From: Topomyia yanbarensis | Lineage: Eukaryota; Arthropoda; Insecta; Diptera; Culicidae | Length of the DNA: 64,000 nucleotides | Assembly: GCF_030247195.1 (NCBI RefSeq) | Contig: NC_080671.1 | Location: forward strand, 197,890,676-197,954,675 | Reading direction: 5' to 3' | Shown: positions 23,347 through 34,924 of the stretch, piece after piece | How the letters are laid out: each line of letters starts with the position of its first letter | Numbering within the stretch: position 1 is the stretch's first letter | Program-made: the position numbers and the translations under genes | Notes under the pieces: model-generated | Told to the model about the DNA's origin: nothing | What the model saw: only the letters and a program-made list of their open reading frames with translations | Databases searched by the model: none

Positions 23347-24384
23347 TTGGGACCTAATAAAATGGAGAAACAACAAGCAACCAATATAAATGGAGCAGGC
23401 ACTGTGAATCCGTTTGCCAGAGGTGGGTTGGTTAGGTCACCACCACCAATAGTAGCTGAAGTCATCCAGCAAGAGCAGGAGGAGGGGAAGCCGAAGCAAC
23501 AGCAACAGCAGCAGCAAAAACAGCCAGAGCAGAGCGGAATGAGCTACACCCCACAAACGCCAAAAGTAGTGGCAGCGAAGCACTTGGTGGAGGAGCTCCA
23601 CAATTTCGTGGACACGAGAAACAATGTCCATAAAGACATTAAGGAGATGGCCATCAAAATCCGGAAGGCGCTACTGTCTGCCGTGAAAGAGTACGATACG
23701 GCAACGAAGAGGGCGGATTCAACTGAGCGAGCATCGGCGTCGGCTAAGGCCACTATCCTCCTAGCCCCTCCGAAACAGGGTAAGGAGAGGCAGATTGGAG
23801 TTGAGAACACTCCAGTTCCCATAACTCCAAAGAGGACAAGATCCTCGCCAGGAGACGAAAGACCAGGCGGGTCAAAGAGGCAGACGCACGAGGACGCTGT
23901 TGCTGCCGAAGGAAAGGACGCCACCCTACAGGGTGAAAGCTGAAGTACCGTTGTAGGTCGGAATAAGAAACGCGGGAAACAGCAAAAAAAAAAGAACGAG
24001 GTGCACATGACGATCCGGTTAAGGAACGGATACGGAGGAACGCAGACAGCGATGATTCGTTTACCGGTAACCGCTGCAGACAAGGTACTGGAGGTAGGTA
24101 AAGTTACAGTTGGATGGTCGAGATGCCTACTGAGAGCCGCCCCACGAGTAAATAAACAAGCGGAGAAATGCTTCAAATGTTTAGGCTTTGGGCATTTAGC
24201 AGGGGCTTGCAAAGGCCCGGACAGATCCGGGATGTGCTGGAAATGCGGAGAGACGGGCCATCTTGCGAGAGACTGCACGCAGAGGCCGAAGTGCTTGCTT
24301 TGCATCCCAGCGGAAGGAAACGACCATCAGACGGGTGGCTTTAAATGCCCAGCCTACAAGAAGGCGACTGCAGGCCAACGGTGA
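23347..24384 (+). pseudogene. R1-clade ORF1 (gag-like nucleic-acid-binding protein), one in-frame stop
   Basis: One frame is open from 23,347 (or the Met at 23,362) to 24,384 except TGA at 23,941, which follows LQGES and precedes STVVGRNKKRG; a Trp codon is the likely ancestor. Features in order: a Gln tract (about residues 49-56), a basic segment RNKKRGKQQKKK just after the stop, YGGTQTAMIRLP, and three zinc knuckles: CFKCLGFGHLAGAC, CWKCGETGHLARDC (both CX2CX4HX4C) and a third beginning CLLC and ending HQTGGFKC. The spacing between the basic segment and YGGTQTA is much shorter than in R1-type ORF1 proteins as I recall them, which suggests an internal deletion. In R1 elements this protein binds the RNA and forms the retrotransposition particle. 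ORF2 begins in the overlapping tgatg. Confidence 0.8.
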
Positions 24385-27366
24385 TGGAGATGGCCCAGAT
24401 AAACCTGAATCACTGTGATACCGCACAGCAACTGTTGTGGCAGTCTACGACAGAAACTATGTGCGATGTCGCTTTGATCGCAGAGCCTTATCAAGTCCCC
24501 CCTAATAACGGTAACTGGATGGCGGATAGATCAGGATGATACAAGTAATAGGAAGATTCCCCATCCGAGAAGTGGTAGAACGTTCATACGAGGGTTTCGT
24601 GATAGCCAAGATCAACGGCATCTTCGTATGTAGCTGCTACGCTCCTCCAAGGTGGACAGTAGAGCAGTTCAGCCTAATGCTGGAACAGTTAACCGAGCAG
24701 TTGATAGATCGGAAGCCGGTAGTCATTGGTGGTGACTTCAACGCCTGGGCTGTGGAATGGGGCAGTAGAGTAACCAACACAAGAGGGTGTATCCTGCAGG
24801 AACCTCTAGCGAAGTTAGACGTACGATTGTGCAATGAAGGCTCTGTTAGCATATTTTGGAGAGACGGAAGGGAGTCTATCATCGACGTCACATTCCGTAG
24901 TCCCTCATTGACGGCGAACATGGATTGGAGAGTATGCGAAACGTATACGCATAGTGACAACCAGGAGATTCGCTACCGTATCAGTCAACGGAACCCCGCG
25001 GCAGTACAGAGAAGGGTGACCGACGAACGAAAGTGGAAGACGAAAGCCTTCAACAAAGACCTCTTTGTTGAGGCACTTCGGCCGAACGGCGGGACCGAGA
25101 ACGTGGATGCGGTTGTCCTAACAAGAAGGATTGTGGCGGCTTGTGACGCCACAATGCCGCGAAAACTGGAACCACGCAACAAACGGCATCCAGCTTACTG
25201 GTGGAACGATACGCTTAGTACGTTACGCGCTACTTGTCTCAGAGCCAGAAGGCGGGCCCAAAGAGCAAGGTCGGAACCAGATAGAGAAAAGCGTAAGGAA
25301 GCGTTTCGGGAAGCTAGGGCCGCTTTAAAACGGGAGATCAGACTTAGCAAGTCAGAGTGCCACAAGGAGCTATCCCGAGAAGTAGACACCAATCCCTGGG
25401 GTGACGCATACCGAGTCGTGTTGGCGAAAATGAAGGGTCCGATGACGCCAGCCGAAATGTGTCCGAGCAAGCTGAAGATAATCGTTGAGGGTCTTTTCCC
25501 GAAGCACGATCCAACTATATGGCCACCGACACCGTACGGCGAAGAAGAAGGAACAACACGGATCGGCAAGTGACTAGCGACGAACTAGCAGAAGCATCGA
25601 AGCGCCTAAAATCAAAGAAAGCCCCTGATCCGTATGGAATACCAAACGTGGTACTGAAAGCTGCGATCCTGGCATATCCGGACATGTTCAGGATAGTGAT
25701 GCAGAAGTGCCTAAATGAAGGCAACTTCCTCGAAATGTGGAAGGTCCAGAAGCTGGTGTTGCCGCCGAAGCCAGGGAAGCCACCTGGCGATCCGACCTCG
25801 TACAGGCCCATATGCCTGCTGGATACACTCGGAAAACTCCTGGAAAGGATCATTCTTAACAGGTTGACGAAATTCACGGAAGGTGAGCGCGGACTGTCCA
25901 AGATGCAGTTCGGTTTCCGCAAAGGAGCATCGACAGTGGATGCAATTCGGATAGTGCTCGAGAGTGCTGAGAAGTCATCTAAACAGAAGCGAAGAGGATA
26001 TCGATAATGCGCTGTGGGCACGATAGATGTGAAGAACGCATTCAACAGTGCCAGTTGGGAAGCCATCGCTGCAGCGCTGCATAGAATGAGGGTTCCCGAC
26101 TATCTATGCCAGATACTGAAGAGCTACTTTCAGAGCAGAGAAGAGACGAGCGAGGGGCAGAAGTCATTGCGTGTCACAGCGGGAGTGCCTCAGGGCTCCA
26201 TTATCGGTCCAACCCTTTGGAACGGGATGTACGATGGGGTCTTAACGCTGCAGCTGCCCAGGAAAATGAAAATCGTAGGTTTTGCGGACGACGTGTCACT
26301 AACGGTGATGGGTGAGACACTTGAAGAAGTGGAGGTGTCGGTGATGGAGACAATAGACGCGATCTTGAGCTAGATGAACGGGGTCAAGCTGCAAATAGCT
26401 CACCATAAGACGGAGGTGTTGTTGGTCAGTAACTGCAGATCGGTTCAACGAATGCAGATCGACGTTGGAGGGCACGTGATTGCATCCAAGCGTGCATTGA
26501 AGCAATTGGGAGTTATAATCGACGACCGGTTGAGCTTCAACAACCACGTTGATTACGCCTGTGAAAAGTCGGCGAAGGCAACGAACGCAATAGCGAGAAT
26601 CATGCCAAACGTCGGCGGCCCGAGAAGCAGCACGAGACGTCTGCTATTTACTGATTCGTCATCGATACTCCGATATGGGGTTCCCGCCGGGAGTGCTGCG
26701 CTGAAAACCAAGCGGAACCGTGAAAAGCTAAACAGTACATTCCGACTGATGGCCGTACGAGTGGCGAGTGCCTACAGAACAATATCGTCGGAGGTAGTAT
26801 GCGTTATCGCCTGGATGATCTCCATCTGCATTACCCTGGCGGAGGACGTGGAATGCTATCAGCGGAGAAATGCACGTAACGCTAGGAGACTGGCTCGAGC
26901 GGACTCGTTGGCTAAATGGCAACAGGAGTGGGACAACGCGGAGAAAGGAAGGTGGACCCACCGACTCATCCCAAATGTAACGGCGTGGGTACATAGGAAG
27001 CATGGAGAGGTGAACTTCCATTTGACGCAGTTTTTGTCCGGGTACGGATGCTTCCGGAAGTACTTGCATCGGTTTGGACATGCTTCGTCACCCCTTTGCC
27101 CGGAGTGTGCGACTGTGCAGGAGACACCGGAACACGTAGTCTTCGAATGCTCTAGATTCGAAGAAGTTCATAGGGATATACCTGGTATGCCAGTGGACAA
27201 TATCGTCGAAGAGATGTGCCGTGACGAACATACCTGGGACGCTGTCAACAGAGTGGTCTCGAGCATACTCTCCGAGCTGCAGAGGAAGTGGCGAAAAGAG
27301 CAGCAAGAAGCCGCAAATCGGGTTTCGAGAGAAATTCCGCCGCCGGGGAACTCTCCTACTGTGTAG
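24384..27366 (+). pseudogene. R1-clade ORF2 (endonuclease-RT), frameshifted
   Basis: The start ATG at 24,384 shares its A with the ORF1 stop (tgatg), the usual coupling in R1-type elements. Endonuclease: MAQINLNHCDTAQQLL, LIAEPYQVP, VVIGGDFNAWAVEWGSR (about 24,718-24,768), SIIDVTFRSP, and THSDNQEIRY where SDH would be expected. Frame changes occur near 24,537 and 25,520-25,570. RT: KKAPDPYGIPNVVLKAA, YRPICLLDTLGKLLE, QFGFRKGASTVDAI, VGTIDVKNAFNSASW (after TAA at 26,005), GVPQGSIIGPTLWN and VGFADDVSLTV (about 26,272). TAG at 26,371 lies where Trp is likely. The last frame (26,374-27,366) ends in CPECATVQETPEHVVFEC, the C-terminal Cys/His motif. No RNase H is present, which fits R1 and not LOA/I. 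Non-functional as it stands. Confidence 0.85.
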
Positions 27367-28080
27367 ACTAGGTCCACCGCCGGGACCAGTTGAGTAGTAC
27401 GTGACGTAGCACCGAGTTGGGTCGTCGGGGCGCCTGGGAACCGGACGTCAAGCTTCACCGGAATCGCTGAACCGACTTCGACATCCTACCGGGTAGCTCG
27501 TGAGTAGGCTAGATCCACTGCAGGGGATTAGACCGAGTAGACCGCGTCGCAGAGCTAGCAGTGGGTCGTTGGGGCGCTGGTGAACCGGAAGTTACGCTCC
27601 AACCGGAATCGCCGGATAGACCTCAGCACCTACTGTATGGCCCGTTGAGTAGGCTATATCCCCCGCCGGGGACTAGATCGAGTAGATCGGGACGACGCGG
27701 AGAGCTAAATGGCTCACAAAAACGAACATCGGAATCAGGAGAAATCTACCGCTCGGTTGCAGGAGAATAGGCTAGATCCATTGTTGGGGACTAGACTGAG
27801 TAGTTCGCGAACAAGTGAGGGCGGGAGTTGAATGGCTCATCGGGAAAGTAGAGCGAAACGGAACGAGAGGAAGCCAAAGGGCTCAAGAAATTGTGGTGCT
27901 AAAACAAAAGAAGAATCGGTATCGGGAGAGCCTCCTTCGCCGGGGAACTCTCCGTCGGCGTAAGCTAGATCCACCGCCGGGGACTAGACTGAGTAGACCG
28001 CGACGAAATACCACCAGTCGCAGGTCGTCGGGGCATCTGCGAACCGGACGCCCTGCTCCACTGGAAGTACACTTGAAACA
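27364..28080 (+). repeat. R1-clade 3' UTR of diverged tandem modules
   Basis: Two alternating modules recur: gtaggctagatccaccgccg-ggactag-a-cgagtag (near 27,364, 27,504, 27,648, 27,767 and 27,960) and gtcgtcggggcgc-tg-gaaccgga (near 27,421, 27,565 and 28,024). Copy 1 has the same modules near 22,290-22,370 and 22,565-22,660. The UTR ends about 28,080 in aaaataaaatatatt. Confidence 0.75.
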
Positions 28081-28359
28081 AAATAAAATATATTACTTAA
28101 TTAGCCTAATCAGCATTAGTGCAATGTTGTGTTCCTGCTAACTATTTTTTACATGCGGAGGTGGGTGTGTGAGAAGGGAGAAAAACCCACGAATGATCCA
28201 CACCCCAGAGGGGTTGAAATGAGGGGTGATGTAAGAGGTGTTTCATTGGAGGGGGGTTATCAGCGAAAGGGGAGGTACTCTCCGTACACCCCTAACTACG
28301 CCCCTGTCAAACTTCAAAAACCCTATGTCAGTCCAAAAAAAATTGGCCCTCCGGGATTA

Positions 28360-28865
28360 GATTGACGATTTTCAGAGTGACTTTTCTATATGAGAAAGGC
28401 AAAAATGTGCCTAAATCAAAAAAGTCAATCTTACTCAAATTTTTTTTTCGAGATTGCATCAAATATCGTTAATTTGAATTTTCCATCCATTTTAAAAAGT
28501 TTTCGATATTTTGATATCATAGTGGTACCAGTTTATATGGAAAATTTCTATATAGTGGCACTCTTAAACCCGTAACTCCGGATCTGGTGTTCAGATATTC
28601 TCAAAATTCAATAGTAGTTGGTTGTATCTTTCATTTAAAACTAAGTTTGAGCAAATCGGTTCAGCCATCTCTGAGAAAAATTAATGACATTTTAGACACA
28701 TACGCACATACATACACGCGAACATACATACACACATACAGACTTTTTCCGATCTAGATGAACTGAGTCGAATGGGATATGACACTCGACACTCCGGGCA
28801 GGGATTAGGTTGATGATTTTCAGAGTGATTGCATAACTTTTCTATATGAGAAAGGCAAAAAGTTG
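28360..28865. repeat. Dispersed repeat with gattttcagagtga ends
   Basis: gattttcagagtga...tctatatgagaaaggcaaaa occurs at both 28,368-28,410 and 28,812-28,860 in direct orientation. The body includes acatacgcacatacatacac and gtcgaatgggatatgacact, which I recall as a common mosquito repeat. Family name unknown; it may be the 3' end of a non-LTR element. The block 28,081-28,360 before it holds nothing I recognise. Confidence 0.55.
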
Positions 28866-28940
28866 ACATTGAAAATCGATCGCTATGGATACATGTAAAG
28901 ATGAAAGAGTTTTATTTTTAGACGAAAAGGTTCCCGTATG

Positions 28941-29168
28941 TAGGGGCGGATCCAGGGAAGGCGTCCTGGGGGTCCGCACACCCTCCGAAATATTCGACTT
29001 GTAGACCAATTTTAAATGCATCGTCCTGTTAAACTGTAACTAATGAGTTTACTCAAAACATTTTTTCTATTTTTTATTCAAAATTTTCAAACCATATTTT
29101 TCATTTTCAGGCGTCAAATTTCATTAAATTCAGACCTCCCCCATTTTTTTTTGCAGGATCGGCCCCTT
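28941..29168. mobile_element. hAT-like MITE with 8-12-bp target duplication
   Basis: The ends taggggcggatcc and (reverse complement) aaggggccgatcc are near-perfect inverted repeats. ttcccgtatgta flanks both sides. Counting the terminal ta/tt as part of the element leaves the 8-bp duplication cccgtatg that hAT elements make. Interior is AT-rich with no ORF. Confidence 0.7.
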
Positions 29169-29394
29169 CCCGTATGTATTCAATGACAATTACGAGTACA
29201 ATAAAAGATCTATTGCCATTTTTGATCCTTTGTTTCGAAGTATTCTTCACCGTCGGTCAAAGTCTTCATAATAACAGTGCATCTGATTGTGATCTGATAA
29301 TAACTGTGCATCTGATAAAAAAAAGTGTTCCAACATGTTTAGAGAGTATTCCTATGTCATTTCGTTTAAAGTTTCGGATTTCGTTTGTAGACGA

Positions 29395-29475
29395 TTAACT
29401 ATCGATTTTTAGTTAATTTTGGAAATGCGTTTCGACTTTGTCTCATCAGAATCTGACACTAACTTAGAGACGGAA
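29395..29475. mobile_element. Fragment of the 1,994-2,215 MITE family
   Basis: aatgcgtttcgactttgtct plus catcagaatctgacact matches the terminal repeat of that MITE. No second end is seen nearby. Confidence 0.55.
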
Positions 29476-29479
29476 TAAC

Positions 29480-30326
29480 TTGGGGCTGAATCTATATTAA
29501 ATCCAAAAACGGAAACAAAACTTATGTTCCTGGTATACAACTGGTCAAGCATGATGTCATGCAAATGCAGGTTTTATTGCCTTCACGCGCAATTTTTGTT
29601 TTAACGAATTTCATCCTTAGGAAGAACCAAATGTTTTCTGCTTAGGAAGCATAAAGTTATAGTTTTAATATTTTAATATTTGCAATTATTTAGAGTTTCC
29701 CAATTTACAATGTGTTGGACAGACCTAAAGTTTCATAGGAATTTTTTGCTCTGGCATCTTGCTTCAGACTGTGAGATCCCAACATATACGTTATGCTCGT
29801 CCTTATATGTGAGCGTTTCTTAAACGGTCTAGCTCTATGCAAATAAATGAACGCATGCGTCTTTATTGTTACTGTATCAAGCCCGTAGCTATTTTCTGCA
29901 AGTGGCTTAACAATAATGAGTTAAAATCCTTACGAAAGATAGCTATGAATAATTATGTGAAAATGGGCTAGGACAGACGAGTATGAAGACTATTTCCGTA
30001 ACATCGTATTGTAGATTTGTTAATTCGGTTTAAATATATCCGGGAGGATGGGCTATCGCTGTCATTACATTATACCGGAAGCAAAACAGTGTTAGGTTAG
30101 CCATTCGGCACGATGTCATGCTTGAGTCATCCATGGATGAAAACTGATAGTATTGAAGTTCACCGAAATAATTGTAAAATGAATTATGTGTTGGCTGACT
30201 TGCATCTGCGAGTAAAAGCGGTGACAGTAATTCTTTTTGGCAATAGTTATCGTTTTATGGATAACGATAGCTGCTGACGAATTTGTAACTGGTTGCAAGT
30301 GAATATGAAATATTTGCACATTTGTG
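29480..30326. other. AT-rich, no gene seen
   Basis: Short ORFs only, none with a recognisable motif. Confidence 0.4.
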
Positions 30327-30573
30327 CTGCCCATGAAAGCATAAGAGTCCCATATGGAAAAACAACAAACCGAGAAAAACGCTGTTCAAGATTTACATTT
30401 TCTTTGAGCTTCATGGATGGGACAACCATGTTTTGGTATTTTTTTGATAGATTCTAAACAAACTTGGTGATCTTATTAGTGCATTGTGATTCAGTGGTGA
30501 TACAGAGTACAAACCAACAGATAACTCAATTTCGACAAAAATTTATAGGAGACTCATATGCTTTTATGGGCAG
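30327..30573. mobile_element. MITE, ctgcccat family (247 bp)
   Basis: ctgcccatgaaagcataaga at the left and ctgcccataaaagcatatga as reverse complement of the right end are imperfect inverted repeats of about 23 bp. The interior block aaaaacaacaaaccgagaaa recurs at 110-206. Confidence 0.7.
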
Positions 30574-31239
30574 TGTATCTCAGGATGAAAAACTCGTAAA
30601 TATCTGAAATTTGGAGAATTTTCAAATCGTATCCAGACACAATATTTGTACAATTTATAGACTTTCCCGTTCCTGCCAAGAAGTAAATCTTATAAAAAAC
30701 CATATGAATTGCTCTTAATGGGCGAAATCTGAAGCAATATCTATATATCCGCTGTATCGATTTTGTTGGCTATTTTCAGCAAATTTAATACTAAGGGAAA
30801 ATAAAGCAATGAAATTGAAAGACGGATAGGCATTCTAGAGCGAATCAGTTATAAACTTGCGTTGCGTTGTGACGATGATTCATGTATGACTGCTGATTAT
30901 CTAATAAGAGTTGCATAGGAAGTGGTTAGTAGGAATTCATACCAATCCGACCCATATTAAAACCTCAACACATGATAACCATCATTTCCGGCCGCCTCCA
31001 CCTCCATCGTTCACGGGGAAGGATAAAGGATAATGTAGACGGGAAGTGTTGATGCTCCTCCTACTTAACGGAAGGACGACGATTCATCAGACTCTTACAT
31101 GGGTGTCGCGGAGTTGGTGGTTTGGAAGGGTATAAGGTCTAGGATTCGCTCCAAGCAAGCGATGCGACTTGTACAGAATATTTTATTATGTAGTTGTTTA
31201 GTTAGTCTTCGAGTACACGATCACTCAAAAAGAAAAGAT

Positions 31240-31375
31240 TTTGTTTAGTTTTTGGTTCTTTTTAAACTCTGGGCAACCGGCTACCGAGAGTATCCTATGT
31301 TTCCTAAACAAAAGCAATTTGAACTCCACACAGCTGACCTTGGGAGTATTGCCTAGAAAAGCTAATCTTAAATGC
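31240..31375 (-). repeat. Dispersed repeat, inverted copy of 1,425-1,540
   Basis: ctctgggcaaccggctaccg, tatgtttcc and tgaactccacacagctgacc match the reverse complement of the 1.4-kb block. The segment ending ttctctctcactcacgcgag at about 31,415-31,436 is also found at 33,528-33,548. Confidence 0.5.
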
Positions 31376-31799
31376 GTAATGGGCCGGATTACTATCTCTT
31401 TTAACCAGGCATTGTAATTCTCTCTCACTCACGCGAGAAGCACAGCAAAAAAATATGAAAATTAACTTCAGCGTATTTCCTGATATCGCAGAAAAACTAT
31501 TCATGTAATTATGTTTCACGAATATATTTCCGCTATATATTATGCACATAAAATGACCCCTGATCATGCAAATCTGTATGTTCCTATGGAAATTTACATT
31601 ATTCTGCCCGAGATCTGCGCACTATTCATTCAACTGTCAGGTAAAATATCTTATTTTTACACGATTTTATACGAAACGGTGTTGAGCAGAGAGAAAAACC
31701 AACTGCGTCATACACAAACATGCACGAGCCGCAACCCAATGCGCTTGGATCGTCCACGCTCAAGCGAAGCTTATGTACGCCACTTTGCAGTCACGTTGT

Positions 31800-31865
31800 T
31801 ATGTGTCGCTTTAGCCTAGTCCATAAGGGGGTGTCTCTGGTGAGTCAAAGATTGTCGGTTCAAGT
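31800..31865 (+). repeat. tRNA-like (pol III box) sequence, possible SINE relic
   Basis: ttagcctagtcc resembles an A-box and gtcggttcaagtctt a B-box, about 35 bases apart. The stem pairs of a tRNA do not fold convincingly by eye, so I do not call a tRNA gene. Confidence 0.3.
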
Positions 31866-31869
31866 CTTG

Positions 31870-33185
31870 GTATTATTTAACGGTTTTTTTATGTCGGTAT
31901 CGTCACCAATACATACGTATGTTATTTATAGTACGATTTGTGGCCAATGTAAACCTAATCAATCGCATAATTTTACACTATTGGTCGCGTTCCCTTCACG
32001 CAGAAAAATATGTCGTAGTTAAAATGAAAAACCAAAACTTTATATCAAAACGCAATAAAAATATTGATACTATCTAGAAAATCATTAAAAAAAATATTTG
32101 TCATTTTTTGAAAGAAAAAGAAAAACGTTTAGTTTTAATTGTACGAAATTTATTGAAATTAAATATATATATGCTGTGAGTCATAAAAAATAAAACGATT
32201 CATATCAATTATAACACTTTTTCGATACGACTGTTTATATAACAATTTTTTATGTCGTTTCAAAACAATGCTTCATTACACCGTTTCTCTCCATTTGACA
32301 TTGCAAAGTTTCTTCTGGTAGAGAATTTTTTATCGACAGGTATGAAATGCAGCAGATTTCTGGAGCAGAAGTGAAGTTTTCCAGACTGCGTTCCATTTGT
32401 CATCAATTATTTTGGAATTTTCGGTAAGCAGGTAATTCATACGTTATTGTTTTTTCTACCACCGAATCAACGCTAATGTTTATTGAGTGGCGGGCAAAGA
32501 AAAAAACTATTTCCCACTTCGTGTCTCATAAAACGAACAATATTTGTTTTATTTACACTGTTGAGCGGAGAAAAAACAGATTGGTCAGAATAAAAATATC
32601 TATCTCGACCCTAAATCTAATAATTATTATATTTTTACAAGAACTGAACACTGTGTAAATCGCTGAATCGATGGAAATATGCAGATGTGCAGGACATCCG
32701 TTTCTCATCAGGATTGGATCAAACAACACGATTTACGGATCACATCCTCGGAACTTCAGGTACGGGTTTTAGAACCTACAATTTCAATCAATAAAATCTA
32801 CCAATATTTCAAAAGCATTATTATTTATTGCAACTAATATATTTATTGTTTCGAATATTTTTGACAAGCCATTTCAATCATCAAATCGGTGCTTTCAAAT
32901 ATTTAACCTATTATTGGTGTTGCCTGTATTGTTTTTTGATTCAAAGTAATTAACTTTATCAAAACAAATAAATTTACTTTGATCTAAGCACGAAAACTGT
33001 GTTGAATTAATTTTTTTTAGTTAGATGCCCCGTCCTGTCAAAAATGCCAACAATATTGAATTGTTTTATTTCTAACAAAAATAATTGTTGTTTCAACAAG
33101 AAATCTGCATAAGCCATAGAACAAACGCAAAACTTGTTGTTTTTAATACAAACTTTCTTTGAATTCACAGTAATTTTACATGAAT
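31870..33185. other. AT-rich, no gene seen
   Basis: A donor-like cttcag|gtacgg at about 32,759 has no supporting exon. Nothing else supported. Confidence 0.4.
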
Positions 33186-33199
33186 TTTTTTATCTGTGA

Positions 33200-33857
33200 G
33201 GCTTATCCGATGTCCAACTTTTCCGAGATAAGATGAGTCGCAAATTTCTCCGTCTCCACAAATAACGTGAGAATAATTTTCCGGATAAAATTTATTTGAT
33301 TTTTTCCTTCTCACCGGAGATGGCGATAATATTTTAATTTCGTGAAAATCGATGAATGCGTCAGAATATACACTTAATTTCAAAGAAAAGCGGGAAAGAA
33401 GTACGACAGATTTGTTTTTTCGGTTTTTTGGAATAGCGATAGCAAGGCAGCGAGCGCAAAATAGATACCGTGATAAACTCATTAGCTCATTCTCCGGCAG
33501 TTTTATTTATCCGGAGCAGGTATTGTAATTCTCTCTCACTCACGCGAGAAGAAGCTTATCCGATGTCCCTCTTTTCTGAGATAAGATGAGTCGCAAAATT
33601 CTCCGTCTTCACAAATAGCTTGAGAATAATTTTCCGGATAAAATTTATTTGGTTTTTTCCTTCTCACCGGAAAAGGTGATAATATTTTAATTTCGTGGAA
33701 ATCAATAAAAGTGTCAAAATATACACTTAATTTCAAAGCTGCAAAGAAGTACGATAGACTTGTTTTTTCGTGTTTTGGAATAACAACAGCAAGGCAGCGA
33801 GCACAAAAAGGATACCATGATAAACTCATTCGCTCATTCTCCGGAGGTTTCATTTAT
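33200..33857. repeat. Direct tandem duplication, two ~310-350-bp units
   Basis: Unit 1 (about 33,200-33,551) and unit 2 (about 33,552-33,857) both begin gcttatccgatgtcc and share gataagatgagtcgcaaa, aattttccggataaaattta, atacacttaatttcaaag, agcaaggcagcgagc and gctcattctccgg in order. Unit 1 has extra DNA at its end (tctctctcactcacgcgag) that also occurs at 31,417-31,436. The two minus-strand ORFs of about 105 codons over them are parallel by-products of the duplication and show no known domain. Confidence 0.8.
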
Positions 33858-34140
33858 CCGGAGAAATAACACGTTGTATTGATCCGGAGAAGTTGTGTGA
33901 GTGCCAATAATTTTTCGTGTGAAAATGCGAGTATTTATTGTCGCAGTAGCAACTTATCTGGACGCATTTACTCATATGAGCGATAAATGCAATGCTTGAT
34001 CCGGAGAAATAACACGTTGTATTTATCAGAAGAAGTTGTGTGAGTGCCAATAACTTTTCGGGTGACAATGTGAGTTTTTATTGTCGCAGTAGCAAATTAT
34101 CCGGACGCATTTACTCATATAAGCGATAAATGCAATGCCT
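33857..34140. repeat. Direct tandem duplication, two ~140-bp units
   Basis: Both units carry tccggagaaataacacgttg, gaagttgtgtgagtgccaat, tattgtcgcagtagcaa, ggacgcatttactcatat and gcgataaatgcaatgc. The phrase atccggagaa or ttatccgga links this array with the preceding one. Confidence 0.85.
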
Positions 34141-34890
34141 GATTGTAACAGTATTTAGACAGAATTCGCTACTTCTTCTCTACGGTATATTTATTTGGTT
34201 GAAAACTACCGAGTGATAACACGTTATACAGACAAAGAGTTATGATAGCGCGAGATGTTATAAATCAAGGTATGTATTTCCTATTTTGCGTTTCAGATGA
34301 TTTTAAAATACACGTATACAAGCAATAATAACGACCATTGAAGATAAATACAAAGAATTGTTAACCTGATACACGGGCTGGTTAGCAATAACGGAACTTG
34401 AAATTAGATTCATAAAAACAGATGCACCCTCTCATTCTGCTACTATCGGCAGAAGGCTGATAGCAGCCAGTCGTCGCCGGTCTAAGGACCAAATGTCATC
34501 AATAGACTTAGACTCGCGTGGAGGCATGAGATAAGAGACTTGTGAAAACTAAAAAGATTAAAAAAACAAAGAAACGACATGCTCCGTCCTGAATCCGAAC
34601 TCAGCTATAAGCTTCTACAGCTGAATTGAAACTTCAAACGGAACATAGCGTCTCCTTGTCATTCTAATCCCTTTAGTGATGACTATGTTATCTCACCGTT
34701 TAACGACCATAGAGCGAATCAGTTATAGACTTAGAACGGAAAACTAGGACTAGGCAGGCTCATATGGACATGATCGAAAGGAAATGTGGAGAATCCTTTG
34801 CCTTCTGATAAGTAGGAGTTACGCGTTGCACCCAAGTCTACCGCATGGTCGTTGATAGAACATAACTCATCATCGTGTTTTACCGCCGAC

Positions 34891-34923
34891 GCCGGTGTTG
34901 AATTTTCTGAACTCAACACCGGC
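34891..34923. other. 11-bp perfect stem-loop
   Basis: gccggtgttga and tcaacaccggc flank an 11-base loop. No T-run or gene context suggests a terminator role. Confidence 0.55.
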
Positions 34924-34924
34924 G

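Noticed and set aside
21207..28080. rDNA next to the R1-type elements
   Set aside because: Classical R1 inserts in 28S rDNA, but no rRNA sequence is recognisable at either side; R1-clade families with other targets exist.
31800..31865. Functional tRNA gene
   Set aside because: Box-like motifs only; the cloverleaf stems do not pair.
32640..32765. Exon ending cttcag|gtacgg
   Set aside because: Donor match alone, with no open frame or composition change.
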